Shown here: piece by piece, positions 47,401 to 60,971 of the stretch
How positions within the stretch are numbered: the stretch's first letter is position 1
Layout: each line of letters opens with the position of its first letter
Assembly: GCA_018398805.1 (NCBI GenBank)
Contig: JAGFBZ010000261.1
Span: forward strand, 2,852,001 to 2,916,000
Direction: 5' to 3'
Length of the DNA stretch: 64,000 bases
Origin: Hirundichthys speculiger
Taxonomy: Eukaryota > Chordata > Actinopteri > Beloniformes > Exocoetidae
Made by a program: the position numbers and the translations under genes
Notes under the pieces: generated by a model
Told to the model about the DNA's origin: nothing
The model's database searches: none
What the model saw: only the letters and a program-made list of their open reading frames with translations

Positions 47401-49369
47401 TACCAATGCACAGATTACCACATGAACAGGAAGCTCCTCCGTTCAGTCGCCTGCCAGCAGCAGACCACCTCTTAAATATCCGAGAAAGAAGTGTCATTGT
47501 GGGACTGAATATGAAGGGGCCTGCCAACAACTGCGGATGGTCCATTACCATGACAATGAGCCTCATGCAGATTTTATTTATTTCTTTTTGAGATCCATCA
47601 AAAAAAGGCGGTGAGACTTGCCACAACAGAGCTGGACTCACCAAGGCCAGACTGGCCAAGCCTCTTTTTTTGGTCAAGAAAGAATTCACTGGAAATGCAT
47701 GATTAATTAGTCACAGGCTGCTTCACATTCAAGAAGCACAACTTTGCTGTTCCATCACATTTTGTGACTCATTTCAAGGGGCACTGATTTGTTTATTTCT
47801 TTCAGTTACTAAAACAGAAGTGTAGCAAACCCTGCTAAATATTATTTAAAAGATCTGTCATTCAAAAGTCTGTTACAAATTTGCTTTCAGATGAACAGTT
47901 TTTTTTTTTTTTTTTTTTTTAAAGCAAACACCTCATGACTGTTTTCCAAAAATGCAGCAGCAATCCTAAACACCCTGATCATTTGTTGGTGCTGTAATGG
48001 AAAACAAAAGTACTGGATCCTGTCAAAAAAGAGAACACAGCTCATAAAATATCTCCCACAGCTGTCTGCACTTCTAAGAGACTCTATTTTTGTTTCCCTA
48101 GGCTAAAGTTAGAATAAAGAAATTAGACAAAACCTTGATCATCAAAATAAAATTTACTTGCTAGCAAGTGACACTGTCTTATTTGGTCTAAACTGAGGTT
48201 AGGATAGCTTCTATACTGAATATAATCCTTTTATAACCCTACAATCTTCCCTATTAGATGAATGGAAGAAAAGTGACATATTTCATCACAATTCAAGTGT
48301 ATTAGAAAGGTTTTTCATATGACACCACTAGCTTGGTGGTGTCTCTTTGGTGTTTTATGAACGCTTAATTCTTTTGTCAATTATAAATATAATCTAATAT
48401 AGATAATGGTGACTGAAAAAATAATTTACATAAAACAAACAACAGAAGAGAAATGAAATTTTGCTCAGAGAAAAGAAAATGGATAAGATGAAAGGATGCT
48501 TTGTGTCACTGCATATGTGTTTTTTAGACAGGTAGAGGGGCTGCTAAATAAGCGAAGGGGAGCTCATGTGCCATTAAACTACTTTGGGCTGGTGATTTTT
48601 CAGAAGCAGCAGAACAACTGAGAAGGAAACACTCAAATTAATGTCAGTTACAGGCCACATCAGCTGTTTTAGTGACAAACAGAACCATAGTCAATGTACA
48701 TTAGCACACACAGATTTAACCAGCCTTTTCTGAGAACAAGTGAGCAGACAATAGGCTGTCAGGATCTCTATTTAAAGACATCTGAGACACGAGCCTTTTC
48801 TTTTCACTACATTCCCTGCAGTATAACAATAAATAACTAAATCACAACACTTAAAAGCGCTGCAATTTCACATATATCCTTTCCTCCACAGTCCTTCTCC
48901 CTACGCTCTGTTCTCTTCATGATTCTGCAAGACGAAAAGGAAAAGTCCTTCACAAACAGAAATCAGTCTTAGCTACCGCTTTCTTTATCTGACAAACTTA
49001 TTTGACAATCCTGCTACATTAAACAGCCCAACCAGTGAAAAGACGGGGACAAAAATAAAATGAATGCGTCCAATTATTCACGCATAATGAAAGCTATATC
49101 ATCCAGCAAGACAGGAGCTCCAACACAAAACAGTCTCCATCCAATAAATCTTAAATACTGACAAACACAGGCAGTCATGTTTGACAGGCACCTTATTTCC
49201 CAGTGTTGCCATCATTGCTCACGAGTCACAACCCATTGGCGCCATCTGAAAGACTTACGGTATTTATGGTGAGGTGATGGTCCTGGGAACATAAACTTTG
49301 TGTCCCGAAAAAAGAAAAAGAAAAACGCAGGCCTTTAGCAAGGCATAGCTGATGCTGTTGTGGGGTCAT

Positions 49370-49404
49370 GTTTCAGGTGCTCAAGCTAGTTGAGCACCTG
49401 AAAC
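49370..49404. repeat. Perfect 15-bp inverted repeat (hairpin)
   Basis: GTTTCAGGTGCTCAA, loop GCTAG, then TTGAGCACCTGAAAC with no mismatch. The stem is shorter than a typical microRNA precursor and does not extend outward. Confidence 0.95.
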
Positions 49405-52350
49405 CATTGTAGCCACTGTATATGACTGTGAAAACCTGACAGGAGCTCAAGGTTCACAGCACCTCATTGCCTTAGCTACAACCAGGCGATAAATTCTCCA
49501 ACAGGGTTCAATGAGTTGAACTCAAGTGTAGCTGATGATGCAAGTTGCAATCTAGCACTGTACATTATCTGATCCGTGTCTCTATTTCTTTTTGTTTTCT
49601 CACACATAAATGTCATGAAATAAATACCCCATTTATCCAAACTGCGGATTGAACATAATTAAAGATAATTAAACATAATTTAGAGAACATTTGCACTTTA
49701 ATTGCAACGAGGTTGGTGCAGTGCAAAGACGACAGCTTACACTAATAAATGCAGCTCTGGTGCTCAGGTGGCTTGGCCCTCACTCTCTCCCTCCGTCACT
49801 GCTTCTAGCTGATGGGGTGCCGTTAATAATTCATTGGCTGTAAGAATTGGCATGCCTTAATGGGTGAGTAAGCTTTCTCTCTCAGCACTGGTGGGACTGA
49901 AAACAAAAGGCAGAAAACCTTTTATATTCTTCCTGTTCTATTTTTTTTCTTAAATTTCCAAGCAAACAGAGAGAGAGAGATGGAGAGAAAGAAAAGGTTC
50001 TCTTTATCTTTGAAGTTATAAGGCCCGTCCTAAAATGCAGCACGTACACCTCATAGAGGACCAGCTCATTCATATGGCACCAAACAGTAACAGCATTCAA
50101 ATTAGACCACATTTCACATGCTTTAAGAGTCATGGATGCTAACATATATCCAGCTCTCAAACCAGATCAGCTTTTCTTCTACATACGCTTTGAGCAGAAA
50201 AAAAAGAGTTATTGGTTGCTGAGGTAAAAGGGACACCTGAAAAGCATATTTACAACAATGACAATGCCGATGAATATTGCATTGGCGTCTGTTCGGCAGT
50301 CAGCCATCAGTGGATCAGGGTTTGGGGAACACGTTTTGCATTGTATGCATTATGTAAATGTATTAAACATTTATTTATCAGGACAAGAGAGAGCAATTTG
50401 CATCAGACCTTACAAAAAAAGGTGAAACACGTGACCTGCATAACATTGAAAAGAAACATTTTTGACTGACTGCAGCCAGCGTGATATAAGGGAATGGTTT
50501 AAGTGAGACTAAAGGATGACAAGAAATAAAAATGAGACATTGAAATAACTTGTTAATTGCCTTAAGGAATAAAATCATTAAATGATATGGACTTGTATAA
50601 GCACCCTATAAAATCAAGCTTGAACAATGCTCCATGCACTCACTTTAAAATATCTGGAGAGTCATCTGAATTTCTGTAAAATGTGTTAGATAATGTTATG
50701 TTCTATAACAGTATGACAAAACGGGATAGTAAACACACACAAAGCACTGTCCACGTCTTGTAACAATTAGTTCATACATGCTGACGCAGGTGTGACACTT
50801 CCTCAGTGATAGACAAATTCATACATAAATACAATAAAATGCAATAACTACCAAATAATGCCCAATTGACAAGTCACCATTTTTTTGATAAATATCTCCT
50901 CTGTTAATTGTTCGGAAGTTGCCCATTACTGGGGGGATAAGTACCAGAGTTACCTGTCTGCTGGAAGTAGAATTAGAGTGAAGAATCTCAGCAGGGTGCT
51001 GATGTCTGATTGCAATCTTCAATGTCTCTCTACTCTAAGATCCAAACAGTTTCACCAGCTTGCCTGTAATTGCATCTTATTATTGCTAAAAATGCATCCC
51101 CATGTTATGTTTGGCATATTTTCTTCCTGCTGTCACGTGAAGGTTTTAATTCTAACAACCTTTCTCCCAGTTATGATTTTTTTTTATTCAACTTTCTTCA
51201 CAATAAAAATGTTTCTCCTAATACGTCAATGTTGTCAAATCAAGATGAATGACTTTTTCTTTCTCCTCCCTAAAAAAACTCTCCAGTTTGCCCTGAGACG
51301 GAAAAACTGACTCCTCTGTGGAGATGCAAAACAGCACAGATAGCTCCTGTTCGGGACAAGGCTGGATGTTCAGACTCAGAGGTGATGCTGGCTGCTGAAG
51401 CACCAGCTGAACTGTGGTGCCAGAAGGCAATGTGTAAATGAAAGCAAAGGAAAAATCTTCAGCTGGCGTTTTCCACCCTGAAAAGCTGCCCATGAACTGT
51501 GTTGAAGCTTTTTCAAGAGCCTTCTGCATTTTCATCCCTCTCCCTCTTTGTGCTTCACTTTTATTGAATTAGAGGGGAACAGTCTTGCCCTGCACTGTGT
51601 TTAAAATGGCATTAATGCATTTCAGTGTGAGGCAGTATGGCTGTGTCATAGCTGGTGTATCCCAGACAATGGCCAACACAGAGAAGAGCAAAAAAAAAAA
51701 AAAAAACAAGTGAAGAAACAAAGAAATAGGCATGGAAAATTTCTCATTTGGATGACTCATTAAACAACCCAGCTATTAAGCTACTTTACCCTCAAAATGC
51801 CTTGTCTGTAGTCATTGATTTTTATCCAAGTTGTCTTATGATTAGAAAGCATAATGTGTAATGTTACTTTAATTTTACACCACAATGTGATGGAGTACAG
51901 ATTTGTAGATGATAAAATCATCCCTCTTCAGTACATCTGAAAATGAAATTATAATTTCTGTATAATAAGGTCCCATTGATTTAATTGTAATTCAGATAAT
52001 CATTGTAGCACATATTCCAATTGATTAGCAGTGGCTTTATATTGGAGGATTCAGTCACTTCATTAACCTCTAAAATTGATCTAATAAAATACAAACTGAT
52101 GGTTTGTATGTGATTTTTACAGACAGAAAGCATCTTTTTTCTTCTTATATAAAAATAAAAAGAAGCTGATTTGCAATCTTCCTGTTTTTTTTTTTTTTTT
52201 AAACCAGAAAAGCAGAGACCAGGAAGGGCCTAATGTGATTAAACAGTTGTTCTATTGCCACTTGTGAGCCGTGAAACCTCCCTAACCCGGGTCATCAAAG
52301 GTGAAAACAAAGCGGCTTCTATTAGAGAAATGATAGACACATTTGCAGAG

Positions 52351-52376
52351 GTGGTGGGCGGGGGCGGGGGTGGGGC
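52351..52376 (+). repeat. G-rich motif with GC boxes
   Basis: GTGGTGGGCGGGGGCGGGGG followed by TGGGG gives four or more G-runs with one-base loops and two overlapping GGGCGG-type (Sp/KLF) sites in an otherwise AT-rich intron. The roughly 130 bp to its left (52205-52335) is non-repetitive. Function unknown. Confidence 0.6.
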
Positions 52377-54272
52377 AAAGTTATCAAACTGGGCTGCTAA
52401 AACATGCACCATATTCCTGTGAGGAGATTAGATTCCAAATGCAGGCTCAGGGCAGCACCACTGAGGTCACTCCACAATCTGCACGGGTCAGTGGCGAGAC
52501 AGCGCTACAAGCTGGTTTGACGTTCTCCATTAACTCACTCTCGCTAACCCATAAAATAAACCTGAGCTGCTAAAGAGAAGAAGAGAAACACACAGAGAAC
52601 TAGGCAACAAAAAAAAGGAACTACACAAAAAAAAAAAAAAAATCACACAAAATAACTTAAACGTAAACTCCAACTTGATAAACTATGCGTGCTGAAAAGT
52701 ATTAAGCACAAAGACATGTGTGGTACATAGCAAAATGAAACAGCTATCAGAAATTAAAACAGAGTTGGAGTAAAAAAAAAAAAAAAATACTTTGCAGTGT
52801 TACAGTGTAAAAGCCAAGACTCTAAGAGCGCTGAATTCCTGACCATTTCATGGTCCAGCTTCTGGCTTAAATATCTGTGCACAGTACTTTATGTCAAGTC
52901 TCCCCACTGTGCAGTGTTTGGAAACATGATCACAAAAGAGCTTGTTTGGCACAGGCTGTGCCCAGCTAGAATATACAAACCATATAGAATCAACTTGCTG
53001 CCACAAGCCACAGCTTTTTTAAAAACTTCAGCCAACCTCAAAATGACTTCTTGAGGAAGGGTTATTCAGGGTAGTTGAGCACTCAAAACATCTAAGACAG
53101 CATAATACATGTCGAAGGAATAGTCATGCTTACATGCAGGAAAAAAAAAAAGAAAAAAGTTAAATGGAAGACCTTCTGCAAAATATGGCATTTGGTATGG
53201 ACTATTACTGAATATTAGACACTGCTGTAAAACATATCTAAATAGTGATGCTGGCAGCTGCAATATAATTATTGCATTTTCGTTTGTGTCTAAGAATGAC
53301 ATTGCTTGTATTCCTGCTTTAATACAGGTGTATCTGTCTTGTATGCTCTGACATTTCTATGCTTCATTTCACCCCATTTTACCACTTGGTCCATGTCAGC
53401 AGGAAGCAGTTTCACTGTAAATGGTTACAAGAAGCATAAAGAAATTATGCACAAACAAATGTGCATACCACAGTAAATGGAACCTTACCATTTACCTCGA
53501 TCCTATGGTCATCCACTTTAAGGATCTCTGAAGTACTGCTGTTATTTTCTGATCATTCTAAACCAAAGCACTCCATTTCACAATGGGACCCCACAAACAG
53601 CATATCTGTACATGCTGTGATGTAGATTTGCAGTCCCTGCAACAGCAATCACCTCCGTCAGAGACATCATGGGGGCTGTTGATTGCCGCCAACAAAAACA
53701 AGACACTATGCCAGTGCAATTACGCGTGTCTGTTTTAACATAATATGGAGAGAACATGAGTGCGTGGGAGCAAGAGGTGACTGTTGTGTCGTGGGGGTGG
53801 AAAGGTTTGTGTACGTTCGCGTGCGTGATTGTGCAAAAGTGTGTATAAGAGTGACTAAGTGGGGGTGTCCAAGTTGGATGCTTGTGTGAAAACAGAACAG
53901 GAGCCGGGATCTAAAGAACACATGTTTAGGGTTCTTTTGTGATCAGCACTTTGAGTTTGAGTATTGTTTGGGCTTGGAAGTGTATTTCAAAGGGCTGCAG
54001 TGCTTGCAATAAAAGGCACGTCTCTGGAGCTTACAGTTGCTACGCATTTTCCATTTTAAGATTTTACAGGTTTAACAGCCATCACCTTTAAGAGATTCCA
54101 CAGAGTGTGTTGTTTCTCACACCAGATGATGGACTTAACTTTACTGGTTTTTCTGCACCAACTGCAGACCCTCAAGGAGAGGTAATTCATTATCCATGCA
54201 GTGGTAAAGTTCAAAGTGAAATTTCCTTAAGTAGTATTTGCAATTTTTCTTCTTTCACAAACATCTTTTTTC

Positions 54273-55252
54273 TAGGGCTGGGCAAGTTAACGTGTTATTA
54301 TCGCGTTAACTCATTCATTTATTAACCCGACATTTATTTTATCGCGCATTAACGCATGTTGCTCCCATGCTTTTGTTTTGAAGAGTTCTGCTACTGGCTG
54401 CTGCGGAACCGGAAGATAATTGGCAGGTAAGCTAAAAACAGACATAGAGAACAGTAAAAATCCTGTGTACTTTACAGGTCGGGTAGCAATTCAGATAGCA
54501 ATATTAACTATTCTGTCTAAAAAAAAAAAAAAAACATCTGGACTGCAAAAAAACTTTTGCTTCATTCCTCCATGTTACATCAGATCTGCTCCATGTGTTC
54601 ACTGTCTTGCTGTTCTCTTACTGGTTACTTCAGTGCGGCTCCATCTAGTGGCACAGATGTGTAACGACAACAGAAAGTCCAGTCCTCGATTATACAACAA
54701 ATTCAGTTCTGTGGGCCGTTTTTTAATTTCGTATTTTTTGATTCAAGTCTAAAATTGAAATATAAAGTTTAAAGTTCTCCCAGGCGGAGGATTTGACAGA
54801 AACAAGGTTATTTGTAACAACTGCCAAGTTGAACTCCCTGTTAAAAGTTTCTGCTGTTACCTCAAAAATTACCTGTTTTAATTACCTGTTTTAATGTTAT
54901 GATTGTGCTGAGCCACAATCATTTTGTTGGATTTTGTTCGTAGACTTTTTTTAATTTTTCATAGAAAACAGGATGACATTAATACCCTGGCAGTGCCAAT
55001 AAGCTTTATTTTATTTTACATTTTTAAGATGAAATTTACACTAAATATGTGTTACTGACAAGTTCTGATGTTAAAAGTGTTTGAACAACAAATGTTATGG
55101 CACTTTAGTTCATATGGCAGCAGAACATTTCAATAAAAGTGCACTTTACACTACTTTTGAATTCATGATTAGATTTTGCGTATACAATGCGATTAATCAT
55201 GATTAATTAGGGAAATAATGCGATTAAAATTTTTAATCATTGCCCAGCTCTA
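54273..55252 (+). mobile_element. hAT-superfamily deletion derivative
   Basis: A 980-bp element that starts TAGGGCTGGGCAAGTTAACG and ends CATTGCCCAGCTCTA. The ends are inverted and the flanks carry a near-perfect 8-bp duplication (CTTTTTTC at 54265-54272, CTTTTTTT at 55253-55260). The subterminal GATTAATCATGATTAATT and CGCGTTAACTC repeats are typical of this fish family. Around 54804-54880 a frame reads KVICNNCQVELPVKSF, which looks like the first half of a BED zinc finger (CxxC), the N-terminal DNA-binding domain of hAT transposases. The catalytic part is missing. The shared repeat of 28889-29060 is inserted or included at 54711-54770. Confidence 0.82.
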
Positions 55253-56571
55253 CTTTTTTTTACATAGCAGTTATGTCATTTCAGCATTAGAAAATAATAT
55301 TGTTGTTCAGCCGCCAATGTTCCCTTTTGGTGATTTTGGGCCTTTTGGCCCAGTGATTCAACGGTGTGCTTACAAACGGCAAACCACCGTTGCTGAATCA
55401 GCTACATGGCGAGGGTGTCATTTGTGAGAGTGGTGTATTCCATAATGCCGGCTCGCCCCAGGTGACACTCCTTAGTTCACCTCTGTGAACTTGTGCATCA
55501 ACTTTGACCTCCAGCTCTGCCTCTGTACTTATACACCGGACATTTATGTCCTGTATTAGGGTATCAGTCCTACCTTGAAACACATGTTACTTACTTACAT
55601 GGTAAGTTGTTGGGGAAAAAAATAGTGTGTGTTTTACAGTCCTCAGATATTACAATTCAAGAATTCAGTCCTACACTTTGATCGCTCATAGTTGCTTAAG
55701 TTGTTTCTTTTGGTTACGAAATTTGTGTTCATCAAGGTTGGACAACATGGAGACAACATCAAAGCTGAAAGATAATCAGGCTGGATGTCAACACTTGAGC
55801 TAAAGCTGTGGCTAGACTATGACTTAACCCATACTTTAATGTTCAAACTGGAGTACAAATGTGAGCACTACATACCCAGAAATCTCTCATATCCAGAGCA
55901 GTTTTAAAAAAAAACTGTTTTAGACCACACCTCATGCCTTTTTAGTGATGCTGCCCTGTTCCCAAATCTCAGCATTAACCTAGATTGCTCAATTACTGAT
56001 GGCAAAATTATGAAAATAAGACCTGCATTGTCATCAGCCATACTATTCTTAAACGATTGAAATACCATTCATAAAGGCTTTAGGAGCGCCGAGAGTATAT
56101 AAAAGCCTCACTATACTTCAATAGATACATGAGCCCCATTAAGAGAACTTTCTAAGCCCTTCAGATGCTTTCTCAGAGATACAGGGTTTTAATGTGACTG
56201 CATTTGGGGGATGGTGGGAGACTGGCTGGCAGGCAGGATCAGTCAGTCAGGGTGACCTCATGTGTTTGGCACAGTGAAGGCCTATCAGATTTCCCTGTGC
56301 GCAGATTCCAGCTTGTTCACTGCACACTACACCCAGGAACCAACCCCTTGAGGCATGTGTGTGTTTGTGTGAAGAAAGACATAATTGCCTGTATGTGAAT
56401 GTGTATGTGTGTTTTTGTGTATGAGATAGAGAGGTAGAGAGACAAATTATATGAGATAAATTATTCACATCAAGCATGGCTGAAAGAAACAGAGACACTG
56501 TGGGAGGGTGAGCTCTGTGTCAGGCCCCTTCAGTGAACTCAGTGAACTCAAGAGGACCCCCACCCTTCCTA

Positions 56572-56592
56572 ACACACACACACACACACACA
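56572..56592. repeat. (CA)n microsatellite
   Basis: Ten CA units. Confidence 0.9.
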
Positions 56593-59500
56593 GCTAACTC
56601 ACTTCCCTCATCAATGCTGAGAGTTCAGTCCCCCTGTGTTTTCTCTTAGACTTGTTGTGTATGCACCTGATGTGTCAGTAGTTACAGTATTTCCGTGTGT
56701 ATGTAAGATGAAGGGCTACTACAGATTGCCCTTGTATGACCTTAACAATGGGTAAGGTCACAGTATTGGCAGTTGTTACAATGACCATATTAAAAGCACA
56801 TCACACCAGAAAAGAGGTTTTACGAGTATTCAGATCACCATAGAAACTACCATGCCGTCACATGAGGGAGAAATGTACAATGGTAAAGAGACAGACACAC
56901 ATACAGGTCAAAGAGATGCAACATGCTAGTGAATGTTGTTGCAAGCGGAAAGTGCTATCCATCGTGTGGATTGATGCATCAGAGGCAGTCAGCTGTAGGT
57001 CTCTCTGGCTGTTAAGTTGCTGTCTATCACTAAAAGAATCAGCACATCACCCTGTGCTCTAAGAATCTGGAAGTCTACATCACCAAGCCACAGAATCCCA
57101 AAATACGTCTGAAAGAGACAGGGTCAACAGATGTCTTCACTATTACCCCAGGTCTGTGGTGGGGAACCTTGGCTCGCCATTACCAGAGTGTTTATCCAAT
57201 GTTTACGAGAAGGCAGGGTAATGTCAGCTTAGTGATTAATTGCAGCCTCAAAGTGCTGAGGATACAGAATCTGTTGTGTATAGTGCCAACTGCAGTTCCT
57301 ACAAGGGTTTATTGCTTTATCGGCTGAATCCTAATGTTACCCTCTTCTCTCCCTTTGATGGTTCCAGTGATGCTGGACGATCCCAAAAATACCAGGCAAC
57401 ATGGCCATGTGGTTAGGTGCCCCATGTTCAGTAGTTTACCGTTAGTGGATTCCTATTTTTCCATTTTGCACTGATGGTTTTGAAAAGAGAAAAAAAAAAT
57501 AAAAAGCTTTTGGGTAACAATATAGGTGCAGCACATCTGCACAAGGCTCAATGCAGATCTCATTGGGTTGATATCAAGTTCCCAATACAGCAGGATTCAC
57601 TCCAATATGTTGTAAGAAATGTAGCATATGGCAGTTATACAAGCATGCAGCTGTTGTTTTTTGGGGAGATAGATAAATAATGGATACAAGTCTTCCACAG
57701 GGCACTCAAGACAGCTAATGAGAGAAAGAAAGCAGACGGGGAATTAGCAACTAACAGTTTTTCAAAGCCACCCTTTTCTAACATTTTCATAAGTGCTCAA
57801 AAACAAGAAAATACAGGAATATGAAAAGATGAGTATTCATAAACAGTAAAATTCACTAATAGAAACATTTGCTTTTTTTCCCCATTTCATATAAGGAAAG
57901 CTTTGCTTTAGATGCATAAGCACTGATCCTTCTCTGCATCCCAACTCTTACACCCTCTGTCCAACTCTTCTCAGCCTCTGAAATGTAGATGGCCTCGGTA
58001 ATTTAGGAGGAGAGAGCAGACTGTGTAGCATGAAGCGAGAATTTTGTATCAAACCTAGTAAATATCAGTGAGCATCAGGCATTCACCTGATGCAAACTGA
58101 ACCAAAACCCTGTGCGCAGGGGGTGTTTGTAGGGTGACATGACTGACTTCTGAAAAAGAGGAAGCAAGCATTTTTCTTTAAGGAAATCACTTTTCATAAT
58201 GGTGCTTTTTAATTCTGTTGCCAATGGCTGTTTATGCACCACTAATTACTGGTGAAGAATAATAATCTCTTCAACACATGGATTCTTATCATGCCAAGGG
58301 CTTTCTCCTTCCGTTTTCTTTTCATTTATCCTGATTTGTGACTCTGCTGGTGAGGCTTGCTCTCTATATCAGTGTCCTAGCAATCTAATTCATGCCGCCT
58401 ACCTGTCTCACTCAGTGTTTTTCCATACGCTGACTAATGCGCACACGCTGTAGCCTCAAAAGCAGCTGGAGCAGTGGAATGATCTGCCAAAGAAACCATT
58501 CAGGCAAAATCTAAGAGGGCGGTTTGAGTCATTTAACTCAAATAAAGCCAGGAGAAAGGAATGTTTGCTCTTGGTAATCCCCCACTTGCTCGACAAGGCT
58601 TCACCAGGTTCATCTGCTGCACTAAATTGGTGTACGTATTCTTATTTGTATAGGAGCTCATTGTGGCTGGGTAAGAGGGGGGAATCTGACAGGACTGGCA
58701 GACATTCAAGCCCTCATGCCTATTTACTTATCCTCATTCATGGCAGAATTGGCTTTTTCCGGAGCCATTTTTCAAGCCATGCGTGACACGGTATTTTCAT
58801 TGAGCCTGCCACTACTAATGCAGCTGTGTCGAGTAAAATGTTGCAGGCGGCCAGTATGTGTGTTTAGAAGAGGGGCGATCAGGACCTCCTACTGTAATCA
58901 CAGTGGTAAAAATACACAATCATTTGCATGACTGTAGCCAGAATTTTTCCTCCAGTTTCCATGTCTGATTATCTGGCCAATGGCATCCAGTTGGTGGTAT
59001 GTGCAACCACAGTGAAAATGAGGAGTAAATACCACAAACTGAGATGCACATAGAAAAGGCTGCTTTTTTTTCTTCCTCTCCCCCAGTCAGACTATGACAT
59101 CATTAGGTAAGTGAAAGACATGTGAAAAAATTAAACTGTTAATATCCCCACCTGCTGTGTTTCTCACTGCAGGTGGGCTCTTATTCCATATTTGATGGGA
59201 GGAGAGTAGAAAAACAACATTCCTTTTTCCAAGGCTTTCCAGGAAAACATTTTAATGAAATGCACATTAATGCCAACATGGACCACATTTTGACTATTCT
59301 TCACCATGGGGCTTTCTCTGTTTACCATAACATGTTTTTGGTTATTGCATTCTGGTTGAGGCATGGTACACACAAGGAATAAAGCCCAGTGCATGGCTGA
59401 AACCATATGACAAAACTGTTTGTGTCATCAGGATCAGCACGGGACGACTGAGCTTTACACGTACAAGGGGTCCATGTGATCATCATCTTAAATTCAAAAC

Positions 59501-60939
59501 ATTACTACTTGTGGCAATATGATAATTTGTAAATTTGAAGAATGTGGACGAGGACTTCCTGCTGTGTAAAAGAAGGCAGTTAGGTTTTAATAGGTATGGG
59601 CACATGAAATGTAACTTTTCTCCTCAGACAGGAAAGTGGAAAGGCTGTTCACTGCATCAGGGGACGTGCAGGGATCCTCTGGAGCTCCTCAAAGTGTGCT
59701 TACCAGGCAAGCATTAAAAATGCAGGAGCAATTACCCTGGCCAAGTCAGAGTCAGTGAATGCAACCGTGCTGAGCTTCCACCCCGACCTCCTCACCTTCT
59801 CTTACTCTTCCACTGCCGACTCCGGCACCCCGAGTAATCTCCACGTGAACCAGCCTGCCAAAGTTAGGGCAGCAGAAACTGAACGCTTCCGTTACACAAG
59901 AGCAACAAAAGCCCTTCTCTGCCTCTCTGCTTGTTTGTGTCTCACGAGATGCATTTACTCCCCCCCTCCCTCATCCTTCTCTAGCACGTGGCAAACAACC
60001 CTCACCCTCAGCTCACTCTGCTGTCCTGACCCAGCTCCTCATCTGCCCTTTGTGCTCTTCACAGTCTTCCCCTCACTTGGGGCCAAAACAAGTGCCGCTT
60101 CCCCTCTTTATGCACGGCTAGATGGTTCACATTTGCAGAGAGCTTCTCTAAATTTATTCAGTATCTTACCATCCTCACTTGCAAACAACATAGTACCTCA
60201 CAATTAGGTTGAATATATTGTGAAACATATAAAGTGGGGGAAATCCTAAACTGCACACATAAACAACATTTTCCAAAGGACCTGTCATTCAGAAATGTAG
60301 TTTGTAAGTCAGTACAGGTATTGTTCTGTGAGGAAAACCTTAAAGTGACAAATCACATGACATATTTTTATGTTATTGATATATTATTATACAATAATTA
60401 CCATTGCTCAAAAAACAAAAAACAACATAGAATTTAATAACAGTTTTAACTGCAGACCTAACATATCAAATGACAATTTTCGCATAACATATTACAATAC
60501 CATGTCCTTTTAACTATAAAGACGCTTTTGACTGACTTCATTTTTCATATGCATTTATGTTAATAAGAACTATACATATTAAAATTCTCAACAAAGGAAG
60601 TGTCTCTCCAGTCATTGCTGCACAAGCTGCACAGATGGCAGGACACTGTGCCCAACAGACAGCAGGGACTCCCGGAAATAGAGTAAGAGGCAGGCAAAGC
60701 AATCTAGAATGGGAAAGAATAATTACAAAGATAGACAACATGAGAGAGAATTCAATGTCAAAGGTGGTAACATTGGTTAGAAAATTAAAAAAAAAAAATA
60801 GGAAGAAGATGAAGTGCAAAGAGTGATTTGAGCAAGAGTGAGGGAAATAAGAGGGACACTGACAGTCAAAGATGAAAAGAGGGGAAAAGAATTAAGACTG
60901 TACCTCACTATCGTGAGAGGCTGAGAGTGGTGGAGTGGT

Positions 60940-60971
60940 GGTGGGGTAGGGTTAGGGGTGGGGGGGGGGGG
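60940..60971 (+). repeat. G-quadruplex-prone, telomere-like G tract
   Basis: GGTGGGGTAGGGTTAGGGG followed by T and about twelve G. It has at least four G-runs of three or more with short loops, including one TTAGGG unit. Confidence 0.75.

Larger units (their letters stand above)
42861..54264. other. rbms3: rbms3 upstream intron, transposon-poor part 2
   Basis: About 11.4 kb. It holds poly-A/T runs (44411-44430, 44940-44959, 47899-47920, 51691-51706, 52626-52641), a pyrimidine-rich block at 45270-45465, a perfect hairpin at 49370 and a G-rich motif at 52351. No transposon termini, RNA gene or exon was recognised. Confidence 0.55.

Noticed and set aside
59755..60207. 150-codon plus-strand open frame
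   Set aside because: Ser/Leu/Pro-rich product of pyrimidine-rich DNA with no family resemblance.
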